Assembly: GCF_001949145.1 (NCBI RefSeq)
Contig: NW_019091520.1
Location: 503,742 to 555,404, forward strand
DNA: 51,663 nucleotides
Direction of reading: 5' to 3'
From: Acanthaster planci
Taxonomy: Eukaryota > Echinodermata > Asteroidea > Valvatida > Acanthasteridae
Shown here: piece by piece, positions 19,366 through 29,856 of the stretch
Layout: the number at the start of each line of letters is the position of its first letter
How positions within the stretch are numbered: position 1 is the stretch's first letter
Program-made: the position numbers and the translations under genes
Notes under the pieces: model-generated
Database searches by the model: none
The model's input: only the letters and a program-made list of their open reading frames with translations
Told to the model about the DNA's origin: nothing

Positions 19366-19369
19366 ATAC

Positions 19370-20585
19370 TTCTTAAGTTCTACGTTGAAAATATTTATGA
19401 GGTTACCAAAGGCACAATTTACATCCTGGGTGTAAATGACTGACCTCCAATCATGTTGTCTACGTTCTTGTTTTAGGTTTGCAATATTTGCATCTATAAA
19501 ATCACGAGTAAAACAATGATGAGAATTATGACGGTTTGTCGTAAATGGGAAAGTAGTAAATATTGAAAAGTGGTCAGATATATCAGCAGAATGCCAGATT
19601 TTGGTAATGGTAATTTGCTAGTGACTATATTATCAATTAAAGTTGCAGATGTGCTTGTTACCCTAGTGGGTTTGACAATAAGTTCTATGCAGGAAAATGA
19701 GTAAATGAGATCTAGAAATTTCTGTGGATGGCCAACTCTATCGGAAGTAGTTAAATTCAAATTAAACTGTCACCAGTTATTAAAAATATTTACTATCTTC
19801 AGTTGAATTATGGAGGATTAAATTAAGTGAGCTTAGGAGATCGTCAAGATTAGCATCTGGTGGTTTATGTACGACGCCAACGATTATGTTCCTTTGGTTA
19901 TGAGGGGTAATAATTTTGATAAAAATACATTCTTGAGTGCTATTATTAATTGCATTCAGGTCTGCCTACGGAACATTTTGGAGGCTACTTAGGATATATA
20001 ATCCAACACCACCCCCAGTTCGATTTTGTCTATTTTTATTTACCAGAGTATACCCAGGTATACTCATTTCACTCATACTTGAGTTAGCGTTAAGCCAAGT
20101 TTCACTCGTACCTACGATGGAAAAGTTATGATTTAAGGGATGAAGCAAAAGTTTCAAAGAATCATTATCTTTTGGGAAGCTTCTCATGTTTACATGTACA
20201 TGTAGAAGCGAGAAAGTTTCCGCAGGGTTAGCATTGAAGTAGTCCTGAAAATTGTTATGTGAATAGTAAGAGGAGTTAATAATCATAGGTTGAGTCTTAT
20301 CTGGATCTTCTATAAATGGTAACTCATCAGGGTGTAAGTCTAATATGGTCTCTAATGTCATAGGCACATGTGTAGATGAGTTTAAGTCCATTATTACACT
20401 ATCAAATTCTTTAGGATCTAAACAATTAAATGGTAAAGTATCAACTAGGCACTGTGAACAAAGCCAAGAATGATCATCTTTCGTTGAGTTGTAGTAGTCA
20501 GTGAGGTCCAAATTAGTACATTTAAGGTGGATCCAAAGTTTACAATTACCACAGAAAATCCCATTTTGATTACCTCCCCACTGGT
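19370..20585 (-). mobile_element. LINE fragment: PHD-like finger, EEP endonuclease and linker (defective)
   Basis: On the minus strand, near 20575-20450, the frame has FCGNCKLWIHLKC and then WLCSQC, a C-x2-C ... W-x-H-x2-C ... W-x-C-x2-C zinc finger of PHD type. The next part (20511-19966) has HVNMRSFPKDND, IVGTSETWLN and RTGGGVGLYI, the hallmark motifs of LINE apurinic-type endonucleases. After a frame break, 19760-19494 carries FLDLIYSFSCIELI and TLIDNIVTS. The linker at about 19490-19370 reads WRSVIYTQDVN. No reverse transcriptase follows: the sequence switches to the other retroelement tail near 19366. It belongs in the CR1/L2-like group and is broken by frameshift and truncation. Confidence 0.85.
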
Positions 20586-20825
20586 TACGTCGTCCACTGC
20601 AAGGATCGTATTTGTGTTCGAGGTGGTGGTGTTTTGACTGCTGTGAAAACGAGTCAAGCTTCGCATTACCGTGCTCAGCTTGAGACGTATCCGGAGTCCT
20701 GTGTTGTGGAAATCAACCCTAAGCCAGGGAAAAGAGTCCTACTTCCTGTAGTTTACCGTCCACCAAGTGCCAACATGGATGATGTGGACATTTTGAACTC
20801 CTTCATCGAAAATGTTGTATCGTAA
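20586..20825 (+). mobile_element. Second LINE endonuclease fragment (plus strand)
   Basis: In the + direction the frame reads CVRGGGVLTAVKTS, then ESCVVEINPKPGKRVLL and VVYRPPSANMDDVD. RGGGV and VYRPP are standard motifs of the second half of LINE endonuclease domains. It abuts the minus-strand LINE head to head and stops at 20822-20824. Confidence 0.8.
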
Positions 20826-21535
20826 CATGATACCGCCCATTGGAGTTCTTTTAGGTGAAGCAGAACCTGTTAAACAGAAGGAAATGCCAAGGTTACCATT
20901 TACCACACAATCATTGCAACGGAAACTTCAGCTCTCAGATGACGCACCAGAAGAGGAGGAACAGGAGGATAGTTCAAACAAGGATGATCCAGTCGTGATT
21001 AACATTTGGAGAGGTGACTCCGGCGAGGTGTTACCAGTGCCCCCGTAGGTAAGGCCCAGAAAGATGACTGCGTGCCTAGCTCTAGTGCTGAGGAGCCGAG
21101 TGAGGTTCATGTACCCAAGCAAAGTGGGAACCAGGAATCATGTGTGTCCATTGATGTGTCGCCTTTAGGAGTTGATGCTGAACCATTTCTTCCTCGGTCA
21201 CTATAATCTGGGTTTCAGGAAATTTCAGGGGTCGAAAATGATGCTGGAAATGCCCACACAGAGGCTGACCCGACAAGTCCTCGGTGTTGGTAAGGAGGTG
21301 CAACCCCAGATGGAGACCAGGCAGAGTTGTTTGCTCAACCCAAGGAGCAGCAGTGTGAAGAAACTTCATCCATGGGTGTGTCAAGTGAAAAACAACCTGG
21401 GGGTCGCTGGGAGAACACCAGCATCGAGAATGGCAGCGTTGTCAATGAATCTTCAATTACCACTGAGTGACTTAGATTTTGGTGCTGAGGTTGTGGTTGA
21501 TGATCAGCGGATGATGCTACTGTTGATAAAAAACT
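20826..21535 (+). mobile_element. Retroelement-like acidic coding region, 5' part (interrupted)
   Basis: The + frames include LSDDAPEEEEQEDSSNKDD and further stretches rich in Glu, Ser and Pro with scattered stops. It is followed by a LINE insertion, and the similar-looking RNRRPLKRFC coding end resumes at about 22686. I read it as the variable C-terminal part of an LTR-retrotransposon polyprotein split by the LINE. The family is uncertain. Confidence 0.35.
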
Positions 21536-22685
21536 AACTCTGCACTAATGCGCAGCTCTTGCAATATTAATGAAATAAAAAGGAATCTGAATGTAGCTCT
21601 TGACAGAATTCTACATTGGTGCTCAAGAAACAAACTTGAACTAAATACAAACAAAACAAAATGCATGCTTGTTGGCTCAAGGCAGAAAACCGCCAATACA
21701 TAATTGAATCTCTACATTGCTGATAGCCCAATTGTCAAAGAAAAATCTTGCTTGCAAATCCTTGGGAGCTATAATTGACGAAACACTAAGTAGGGGTCCA
21801 TATGTTGATTACGTAAGAAAAACAGTGTCATCTAACTTAGGTATGTTAAGCAGAATCCGGAACTACGTCAAACAAAGTAGCCTGCTCACACTTTTCATTA
21901 GCTTAGTTCTGCCCACTTTAGAATACTGTTGCACGGTATGGGGAGGAAGATACATATCCCACGAAACCACTCTTAAGAAACGTCTTAAAAGAGCTGCACG
22001 GATAATCCTCAAATGCACCTCTCTCACCCCTTCAGCAAATATGTTTGCTACACTAAACTGGGTGCCATTTTCCGAGAGAGTTAGATCTAAAAAGACTGTT
22101 GTTGTTTTTAAATGTGTAAGCAATTTGGCTCCTTTTATATGACAAATCTCTTTGCGCCACTCACACAGATTCGTGGAAAAAGATACTCAGTTAGCAAAGG
22201 CACTTGAAATCCTTTTAGCCAAAAAAGAATGTTACGCTCAAAGTTTTGCGGTGAAAGGCGCAAAAATATGGAACAATTTGCCAGAGCAAAAGTATAGCAA
22301 AGCAGAAGGATAGACTCCTTAGGGATATTCAAATGATAACTACGGAAGGTCATGACCTGTACTCTATAGTCCAAAAAGCTGATCTATGAAGTTGTTAACT
22401 TGGTTGCTAATGTTCATTTTTTTCATAGGTTTTTTGTGTGGGATTCTCTCCCATCCCATGATCAGTGTTTAATTAATACCTTGATTATTTTAATGTTCAC
22501 ATGTGTATGATGGTGTTGTGGTCTGTATTTGTAATATTAATGTTTGTCGTATTTGTCCATTTTACTTTCCATCATGAGTTTCTAACTATTGTATTAATTT
22601 ATGTTCGCAGGGCCAGAATGGAAACCAGTTTGAAACTGGGCATACCCTGGGTAAAGAAATGGAATAAATAAATAAATGAATAAAT
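21536..22685 (+). mobile_element. 5'-truncated CR1/L2-like LINE: end of reverse transcriptase and 3' tail
   Basis: The frame reads LNVALDRILHWCSRNKLELN and TKCMLVGSR, then (21717-22142) LGAIIDETLS, LVLPTLEYCCTVWG and LKRAARIIL, followed after a stop by SFAVKGAKIWNNLP. These are the standard motifs of the reverse transcriptase C-terminal part of CR1-like LINEs. The 3' end has GGGCATACCCTGGGTAAAG and a run of AAATA repeats at about 22660-22690, as in this group. Stops and the 5' truncation show it is dead. Confidence 0.88.
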
Positions 22686-23035
22686 AAACGCAAACCATTC
22701 CACTTGGCACTATTACTAAGTCAACGTCTATTGAGCCGGAGGTACCTAGCCAGGTTGATGTTGATGTGTCTTGTCCTTCGAGAAATCGGAGGCCTCTCAA
22801 GCGATTCTGCACGCACAAGGTGTTTGGCTAGCCAGCATGCCACAAGCTAAGCGTCATTTATGTGCAGCACTGGCCTTCAGGTTTCTTTAAAATTAAGCCA
22901 TTCTTTCGGCCCACAGAGAGGAAAAGCATCAGGGCGTTGCAGCAGGTTTAGGAGGGGAGACTGTAGCCGGTGATCTGTACATAGTGCCCTCTATAGATCA
23001 CAGTTTAAGTGCGTGAGCAACTCACTCTCTGTAGA
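22686..23035 (+). mobile_element. Retroelement tail and possible 3' LTR start
   Basis: The + frame reads SIEPEVPSQVDVDVSCPSR and then NRRPLKRFC and a stop near 22830. About 120 bp later a purine run, TTTAGGAGGGGAGAC, is followed by TGTAGCCGGTGATC. A purine tract followed by TG is how a 3' LTR would begin. I see no matching 5' LTR in the window, so this stays tentative. Confidence 0.35.
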
Positions 23036-24430
23036 AGCCGCCTTCAAGTAAAGGGGTTGTTTGCAACTTATCATGGGAAAAACAAACCACAATATGGCAA
23101 GATGGGTGTTTGAAAAAAGTAGAATTGCTCAAAATATAGTCAGAAATTTATAATAATTTTTATAGATGTGGTTGCTTTGAGGTATGAATAACAATAAATA
23201 TATGCTTTAGTGGTTTAACGACTAGCAAAACCCACTATAAATACAACATTTTGACTATGTGAACAAGATCTGTGCCTGCTAAATACAACGTTTTTTTAAA
23301 TCGCCAAATCATCCCCAGGAAGTGCCGGTAAATTCGGATAAATATGAATAAATATTTGTTTTGTTTTATTTCTTTTCAAATCTTAAGCGTTGGTGAAAGG
23401 TTAAATCAGTCCTTTGCTCCGCCCGTTGCCATTGCGAGGCCCCTATCATTTTTAATTTATAGATTTAAGAATCCCTTCGTAAAGTGTGCTTACTTCATGT
23501 TAGAGTGCCTCTATGCTAATTTGCTAATTTTATTTAAAAAATACGGGCAACTATAAAAACCTCCCGTGATATCCTACCTCTATTCATGCTGAAACGTCTG
23601 GTTTAGTCGCAATAAACACGGGGGCTACCCCTTAGCCAGAAAAAAATGTTCCAGCCCGGATCTGGAGAATTCTTATTGGAACTGTGTACACACATTTTCC
23701 AGATGGCAGGCATCAAGGATTGTTTACATGAACAGCTGCCTGGCCTGCTCAGGCCATGCCTGGGACCCGTAAACGACCTTCTAAAGCTATCTGAGCCTCT
23801 TTGAAGCTTTGTTGCTTTCCAGAGAGCACTTGCTTGGGTAATTTCAGACATGCCTTGCCAGCAGAGTTGGGTATAGTCTAAGGCTATTGCATGTGGCTCA
23901 TTACTGAAAGATCTAACAATAGTTGGCTACAAGCTTTCTACTCTTTCCTGTGGCTTCATTGCGGATGCAATGGTTAGAGGGAGCAGAAGACATCCAGGAT
24001 TTATAACGTTAAAACACAATTCTCCAAAATGGATATACCGACTGACTTATGATAAACAAGGTCTGAATGACGAGCAAGTCGCACTTACTTTTATTCCCTT
24101 TCTTGTTTGAATTCCGTACAGTAGCAATACAAATTTCATGTTGTTAGATTAGGGTGAAGCCAGTCTCTCTTTCCCACAAGCACGCAGTGGACCATTTTTC
24201 GTGAGATTTTACCGACCCAAAGATGCATGTTTAAAAGGAATGCATATTTAATGAAGTAAATAGGAACCGAAGGAAGCCCAGGCAAAAATTGAGGCAATTG
24301 AATCCGTTGACCTGAACCAAATAGCTGCATGCATGCAGGGTGGCGAGGCAAACAGAACTCGTGCTTTTACCTTCTTGCGACCACAATATCATGCATAGTA
24401 TAAAGACAGTGGTAGAGTTCACAAAACCTC
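23036..24430. other. Intergenic, no gene recognised
   Basis: Only short overlapping frames without motifs. No repeat with a second copy in this window was noticed. Confidence 0.55.
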
Positions 24431-24435
24431 TGGAC

Positions 24436-24560
24436 CTTGTGTTCAGTCACAATATTATGGGACACAAAGAAAGCTGAATGCATTGTATAGAGCGAGATGA
24501 GTCGGACACCACGTTTGAACACAAATAAAGAACTCTTGACTGAATCGGCGGCTTTAGACA
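24436..24560. repeat. Dispersed copy of the inverted-repeat arm sequence
   Basis: CACAATATTATGGGACACAA followed by AGAAAGCTGAA matches both arms of the structure at 1797-3320 (near 2435 on the minus strand and 2868 on the plus). ACGTTTGAACACA a little further also matches. The intervening part has diverged. Confidence 0.7.
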
Positions 24561-25124
24561 TAGACCACCAATGTGGCAAGAATACTAGTGTACAACTAAT
24601 TGTGAACCCCTCCACGCTCTGGTGTCAAAGCTCCACGTTATGAAGCACTCTCTGTCCGTAAGGCTGACAGTCTTTTTTCATTTCAACGAGAACTCTTTCG
24701 ACTTCACCCGGGTTGTTTGGTGAGTACTTGTCTGTTATGGCCCACACTTGTTACGCTTCATGCTAAGATTGTAAAACTTTTCATTAAAATTTGTCAGTGT
24801 ACTCTATTTTTGAACGAAAAGGTGGCAAAAATGTAACTAGTCTCTAGGCAACTTTAGACGACTTTAGGGAAACACTTACTGGCTGTGCATTATGTACAGG
24901 TGCAACTCATCCATTTAAAGTGTTCAGTTTTTAGGTAGCTATTATAGAGGTATCGCATTTGTTTGTCTTACTCCTTAGAAGACAAGCTATCTCTTTTGAA
25001 TATCGTTGTCTACAAAAACATCTCTAGTTGACTCTCTTGACTCAGAATTCTGCAAGACAAATTGCAAATATCTATTGTATACCAAATTTGCTATGCGAAG
25101 TGCAGTGCACTGGCTCCCGGTTCA

Positions 25125-26200
25125 TCATTAGGTCACTAATAGATCCAATCGTCTGTTTATTTCTTTGTAATTGAACATGTGTGGTGGTCGGAATAATTTC
25201 AAGAATGATAGGTCCATAGGGTATGATTTACAATAAAAAAGGTGGATATATTAATAACGATGATAAATAACAGTGAAGTGTACATCAACGACACATTATG
25301 AAATGGGCACACCAAGACGGTAGATCGTGATTTATCGCTGAGATAACGAAGACAACGTACCAAAGAGATTGCCCAAGGCTGATGATTACCACCGGTCCCT
25401 CATGTGATTAACCTGTCCAACACAAAGTGAGCAAGCGGATATATATTTCAATTTCGCTGTCCGTTTGTGTTGCAGTGTCTAGTGTGGAATACGGGAGTGG
25501 GACACATGACAGTGTTGGAATTTGCAAATAATTACGGACGATCTTGAGTGCGCGACACGAGGAGTTTGCTTGAGTGTAATGTCATAACTGTACATGAGTT
25601 GGCAGTTATGTCTACCATTGCGTCACACAAGCGCACAAGCTCCTTGGCGGGCGTGCCATTTCTGTTACCCAGAATCCGATATGCGACATGAATAATTCAG
25701 TGTTGGAGCAACATTTTGGGTAATAAATTCTAAGCAAGTCCTTACTAATGGGATTAACTATGTTTCGACTAGTTTTATACTTGGGGTAAAGTGAATTTAT
25801 TTCTTTTTCGAAGAGACTGTAACATATGTTTAGTTTGGCACTATGAGAGATTATATTAGTAGGCCTAATTGGGGACTAAGCAATAGGGGCAGGAGGACAG
25901 GTAGAAGTTACAGCCTGGGACAGTACAGTAGTAATAAGATCCCTTACATGATCTCGCTTCAGTGATGGAGCGGAACGACTAGTTGGTATTGGGCGATAAG
26001 CGACCATACACAGTGCAGTACCTTTTTGATGTAACTTTTGCGATGGGCAGATTAAGTAATTGACACAAAAGAAAACTTTTGCTGTGAGTTGCGTAATCTA
26101 GGATAAAACTTAAAATTCCCTTTTATGTAACCGAGCCACAAAACCTGTCGTTGTTAACGGAATTTCGTAGTTTGGTATGACAGGGTTTCACCAAAGTTGA
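25125..26200. repeat. Upstream duplicated block, copy B
   Basis: It aligns with about 4650-5830 upstream of gene A (landmarks given there) and lies about 3.4 kb upstream of gene B. No frame is shared between the copies, so it looks non-coding. The longer distance to the gene implies later insertions between it and gene B. Confidence 0.85.
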
Positions 26201-26224
26201 GTCCATAATAACGAGAGTCGAGTT

Positions 26225-26345
26225 TTTGTTAGGCAATGAACCCTGAGCTGGACCAGACGAGGGCGCAAATTTCCTAGCAACAAAGGCAGCAGGCTTCTTT
26301 GGTCGGAAAGGCACTTTGCTCGTCCAAAGACAACTGTGAAATCCA
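26225..26345. repeat. Repeat shared with intron 1 of gene B
   Basis: GAGCTGGACCAGACGAGGGC, TTTCCTAGCAA and GGCACTTTGCTCG resemble the same words, in the same order, at about 31718-31795 (CAGCTGGACCA, TTTTCCTAGCAAG, TGCACTTTGCT). The similarity decays on both sides. Confidence 0.5.
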
Positions 26346-27547
26346 CGCGTAAGGGTCTAGTCGCCGCTGCAAGCTACTTGAAATATCCCAACCAACATGG
26401 CTCTTTTCAGCGGATGAGAGGGTGCTTCTGAACAAGGCAAATAATTTATCAGTTGTAGCTTAGGTTTGCATTGACTATGTTTTTGTACCGCATTACGTTT
26501 CAAATTGTCTTGGAAATGTGTATTAGTCCAAGCAAGATCAAATCGGCGAGTTGTTTTAATTGGTCGCTGAAATGTTCAAGTATGGAAAACTACCGGTTCA
26601 ACACGTACAAATCGTTGTTAGCACTCACATTGACACCCAAAAGCTTCCAAACTAACCATGAAAAATCTAGCTTATGCTTAGGAAAATGCACTAAAAAGTT
26701 GCCCTCGCATCCATTCAAGTACAATGCCCCTTTTCGTTGAAACGTCATTCGTTAACCACAAGTGTCTGACACGTCTCATAAAAAAACTATATTTGTTTGC
26801 CATGCAGCGGTATACTGGAGAGATTAAACCTGGTCCCTCTTCATTGTATTTGTCAGTTCCTAAATATTACCCAAACTATTCATTGAAATCCATCGGTTTG
26901 AGTATTAGAGGAAACATACATGTAGTTTTAGGCCCTAGGGTCAAGGTTAGAATAACTTCACAACTTGACAACAAAGACACCGAAAAAAATTTCGTTCCAT
27001 TGTACGAAGGTGAAGCCTTCAATGCCCACTGAACTTGTCACAGAACGCTTGAATAAACACTTGGCATCGAACTAGCAACTGCCAACAGTAAAATTCTGTC
27101 AGTAACCGTTAAAAGTTTCATTTCATTACTTTCAGTGAAAAGTAATATCCCCCCTCGGTGATATCCTCCCATTGAATACCAACCAACAGAAAGATAATTT
27201 GTCAGCTTGACACCACAACCTGAAATGGTCCATATGCTTGCATACTGCCCTATACAGATTGTATGGGCATAACGTTGCTTTACTATGCAATGAGTGATAT
27301 ACCAATATTGACATAGTGGACTAGACTTAACAAACTTGTGGAGAAAAGTCTCATTTAGTTTCAATGAAATCTTTTCTAAACAGCATTACATAAAGTGATT
27401 TTTCCCATTGGCTATCACTAAAAGAAAAAGGAAGGTAAATAGTAAACTCTAAGATTATATATGACGTCTGCATTTAAAACAAAAGATGCAATTATCATTA
27501 TTTGATAGAGTGCCACCCCCAAGGCTTCAATGTTTGATAACAGTCAG
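26346..27547. other. Intergenic upstream of gene B, no gene recognised
   Basis: Open frames at 26471-26740 and 26724-27032 have no recognised domain. The second contains GEIKPGPSS, slightly like the SGD-x-HPNPGP entry motif of some LINE ORF2 proteins, but with residues missing. Confidence 0.45.
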
Positions 27548-27755
27548 CACCATGCTTACCTGGTTGTACCGCAACATAGAGCGGGATGAATTGGGATTTC
27601 TAGTGTACTAGAATAAAAATGAACAAACATTGGAATAAATCAAACGAAACTAGTCAATAATTTACTATTCAAGCACCATGCTGGCCTGATTCTACCGCAA
27701 CACTGCAGGAAGGACTGGGATTTCTAGTCGTCTGGAATAAATGAACAAAAAGTGG
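27548..27755. repeat. Two diverged tandem copies, period 126
   Basis: CACCATGCTTACCTGGTTGT (27548) and CACCATGCTGGCCTGATTCT (27674) each open a unit that continues ACCGCAACA, GGGATTTCTAGT and GGAATAAA/AGAATAAA ... ATGAACAAA. Confidence 0.85.
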
Positions 27756-28270
27756 CAAATAGTTGACAGATTGAAAAGAGCTTAGGATAGAGAAATTTCT
27801 CAAAGCAACACACATTGGCTTATCACACGTCTTGCAAATCATGCGTGTTTGCTTTCTTCGAGCTTCGGTGCTGCAAACAATGCAGTTTTTTTCTTAGTTT
27901 TGCCTGGATAATGATGTACATCTTCTGACACACAAGTGTGTTGACAACCGATAGTCCTTGGGTCACAGATTTGACAGTGTGCAATTGGTGTGAACACTAT
28001 TACACACTCTTCTTGCATTCAGAACATTATGTCTAGAAAAGCAATAAATACTCGTTTCCAACACTTCCCCAATCGGTGAGCATATGTACAGTACACACAC
28101 TGTTGCGATGCGAGATCAGTTCCTTCCATGCTTCTTGTACTCAATGACAGTATTTAGTTTGCTTATGTCGCGATAACCTGTGAGACTGTTTTTACGACGA
28201 ATCTGGTCATGTAGTTTGTCAAAAATGTCACTCGCTTTTTATCCTACCACACAGCACACAGTTGTCCTGG

Positions 28271-28345
28271 GTACGGTACGAGTTAACTTGGGTGCATATA
28301 TTGGGGTAAGAGTTAACCCGGGTACGAGTTGACCCGTTTCGACTT
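28271..28345. repeat. Degenerate ~16-bp repeat upstream of gene B
   Basis: The units contain CGAGTTAACTTGGG (28279), AGAGTTAACCCGGG (28309) and CGAGTTGACCCG (28325). The GAGTT cores are 30 and 16 bp apart. The same core occurs in the array at 41255-41370 upstream of gene C. Confidence 0.75.
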
Positions 28346-29657
28346 ACAGCTTCTTGGTTGTTGGTCAGATGGCAGAATTTGACAACTGCCATAAACTTGT
28401 TACGAGACTGGTTGTCGGATAGATGGCACTGTGTACAATGTCCCAGTTGCTCCTGTACATGTTGCAGTGAGGCCGCTTGTTGATACCCATACACACTAGT
28501 AGTGCTACAAAGGTCATCATTTCTGGAATAGTTGTTGGAAACCAACGACTTGGGTGGCCTGCACTCTCTACTCAGCATAACAATTGGTTTCAACACAGAC
28601 CATTTACCCAGGGATGTGCAACCGCTAGCGGCCCGAGTGCAAACACGTGCGACCTTGGTTCCATGCGTGTTTATACGGATTGTTATTGCCCTACAGGCGC
28701 TCTCGACTTTCTCGAAAACACGACTACATGACACGCGTCACGGTTGCAGCATGTACAGTGCAGTTGTGGTTATGCCGAGACAAAACGCCGACACTGTGCT
28801 TAAATCTATTTATTTGGACGAAGAAATCTTCTTTTTTTATCGATTTCAAGCAGTTTTAATGAGGTAAAATTCCCCACTGTTGTTGTACACTTTTCTCAGA
28901 ATGTATAGGATGAAATATCTTGAGCAACATATTGTTACAAAAGGGTGTACCCTGACTTAAAATATTGTTGCGTTCCCTAAATATCAAGTCGATGGTAGCA
29001 TGGACTTTATTAGTGTCTACGGGATGTGATATTTGGGGTCAACAATTTGTTAAAAGGTGGACGTGAAACAAGGGGTTTGGGTGACAATCAAACTGTATTG
29101 CTGGTTTATTGCTCTCACTTCTCTTCATCAAAGTTCAATGTGGATTTGAAGAAGGAGTAGCTTAACATAACACAACACACAAAAAGCAAAGTTATAGAGA
29201 GGCGAAGTTGTATACGATTGTAACTAAACTACGGTTTGGCAGGACCATTGGAAATGCAAGTTTGTGAGAGTGGGTACTGTACGTGTGTGTAGTGTCGCAC
29301 AACTAGGCTACACTCATCAGGCCAGGCCGTGATGGGAGCTGTCCGGGCACATTAGCGTCAGTTAGTCGTGACGGTGTGCATTTAACTAAGAACTACTACC
29401 ACACCGTCTTCGTGTGTGCATTGAACGGGATAACTAAGTAACACTGTACAGCTCACAACTCAGATTATGGTGATATATATATATAGGTGGCGTTGAAAGG
29501 TTTATCTAGCAATCATAGTTGTTAATTAACGATGCTAAAATAAAATACCACCTGACCGAACAAAGGTAGATAAAACAAACCTGATGCACTGTTGTTTTGA
29601 CGCCTACAGTTTACCCATAGAACACGCTAGAGACACTTCGTGAGAAAAGTGGTCAAG
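28346..29657 (+). other. 5' flank of gene B
   Basis: A short TA run (GATATATATATATAGG, about 29471-29486) lies about 175 bp before the start codon and could act as a TATA-like element. Open frames at 28228-28734 (minus) and 28532-28867 (plus) overlap each other and lack motifs, so I do not call them. Confidence 0.4.
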
Positions 29658-29856
29658 ATGGGTGCTCAGCACAGCACAGGTTGTGGTAACCCGGGTTGGC
29701 ATGCCGTCCTCTGTGTCCACGTCAGCTGGATGTTTTGGACAGGACTCCTCAAAGGTCTAGGGGTGCTGCTGCCGACTCTTCAACAGCAATTCATGGCAGA
29801 CGCCGGGATGATTGGTGGGCTGATAGCGACAGCTACTGCCGTTGGCAGTTTGGCAG
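29658..29856 (+). CDS. Gene B exon 1 (residues 1-67)
   Basis: Starts MGAQHSTGCGNPGW and ends GGCAG|GTAGAA, 199 nt. Same length and phase as exon 1 of A and C. Confidence 0.93.

Noticed and set aside
28228-28734. 168-codon minus-strand frame
   Set aside because: It runs through the degenerate 16-bp repeat, overlaps other frames and has no recognisable motif.
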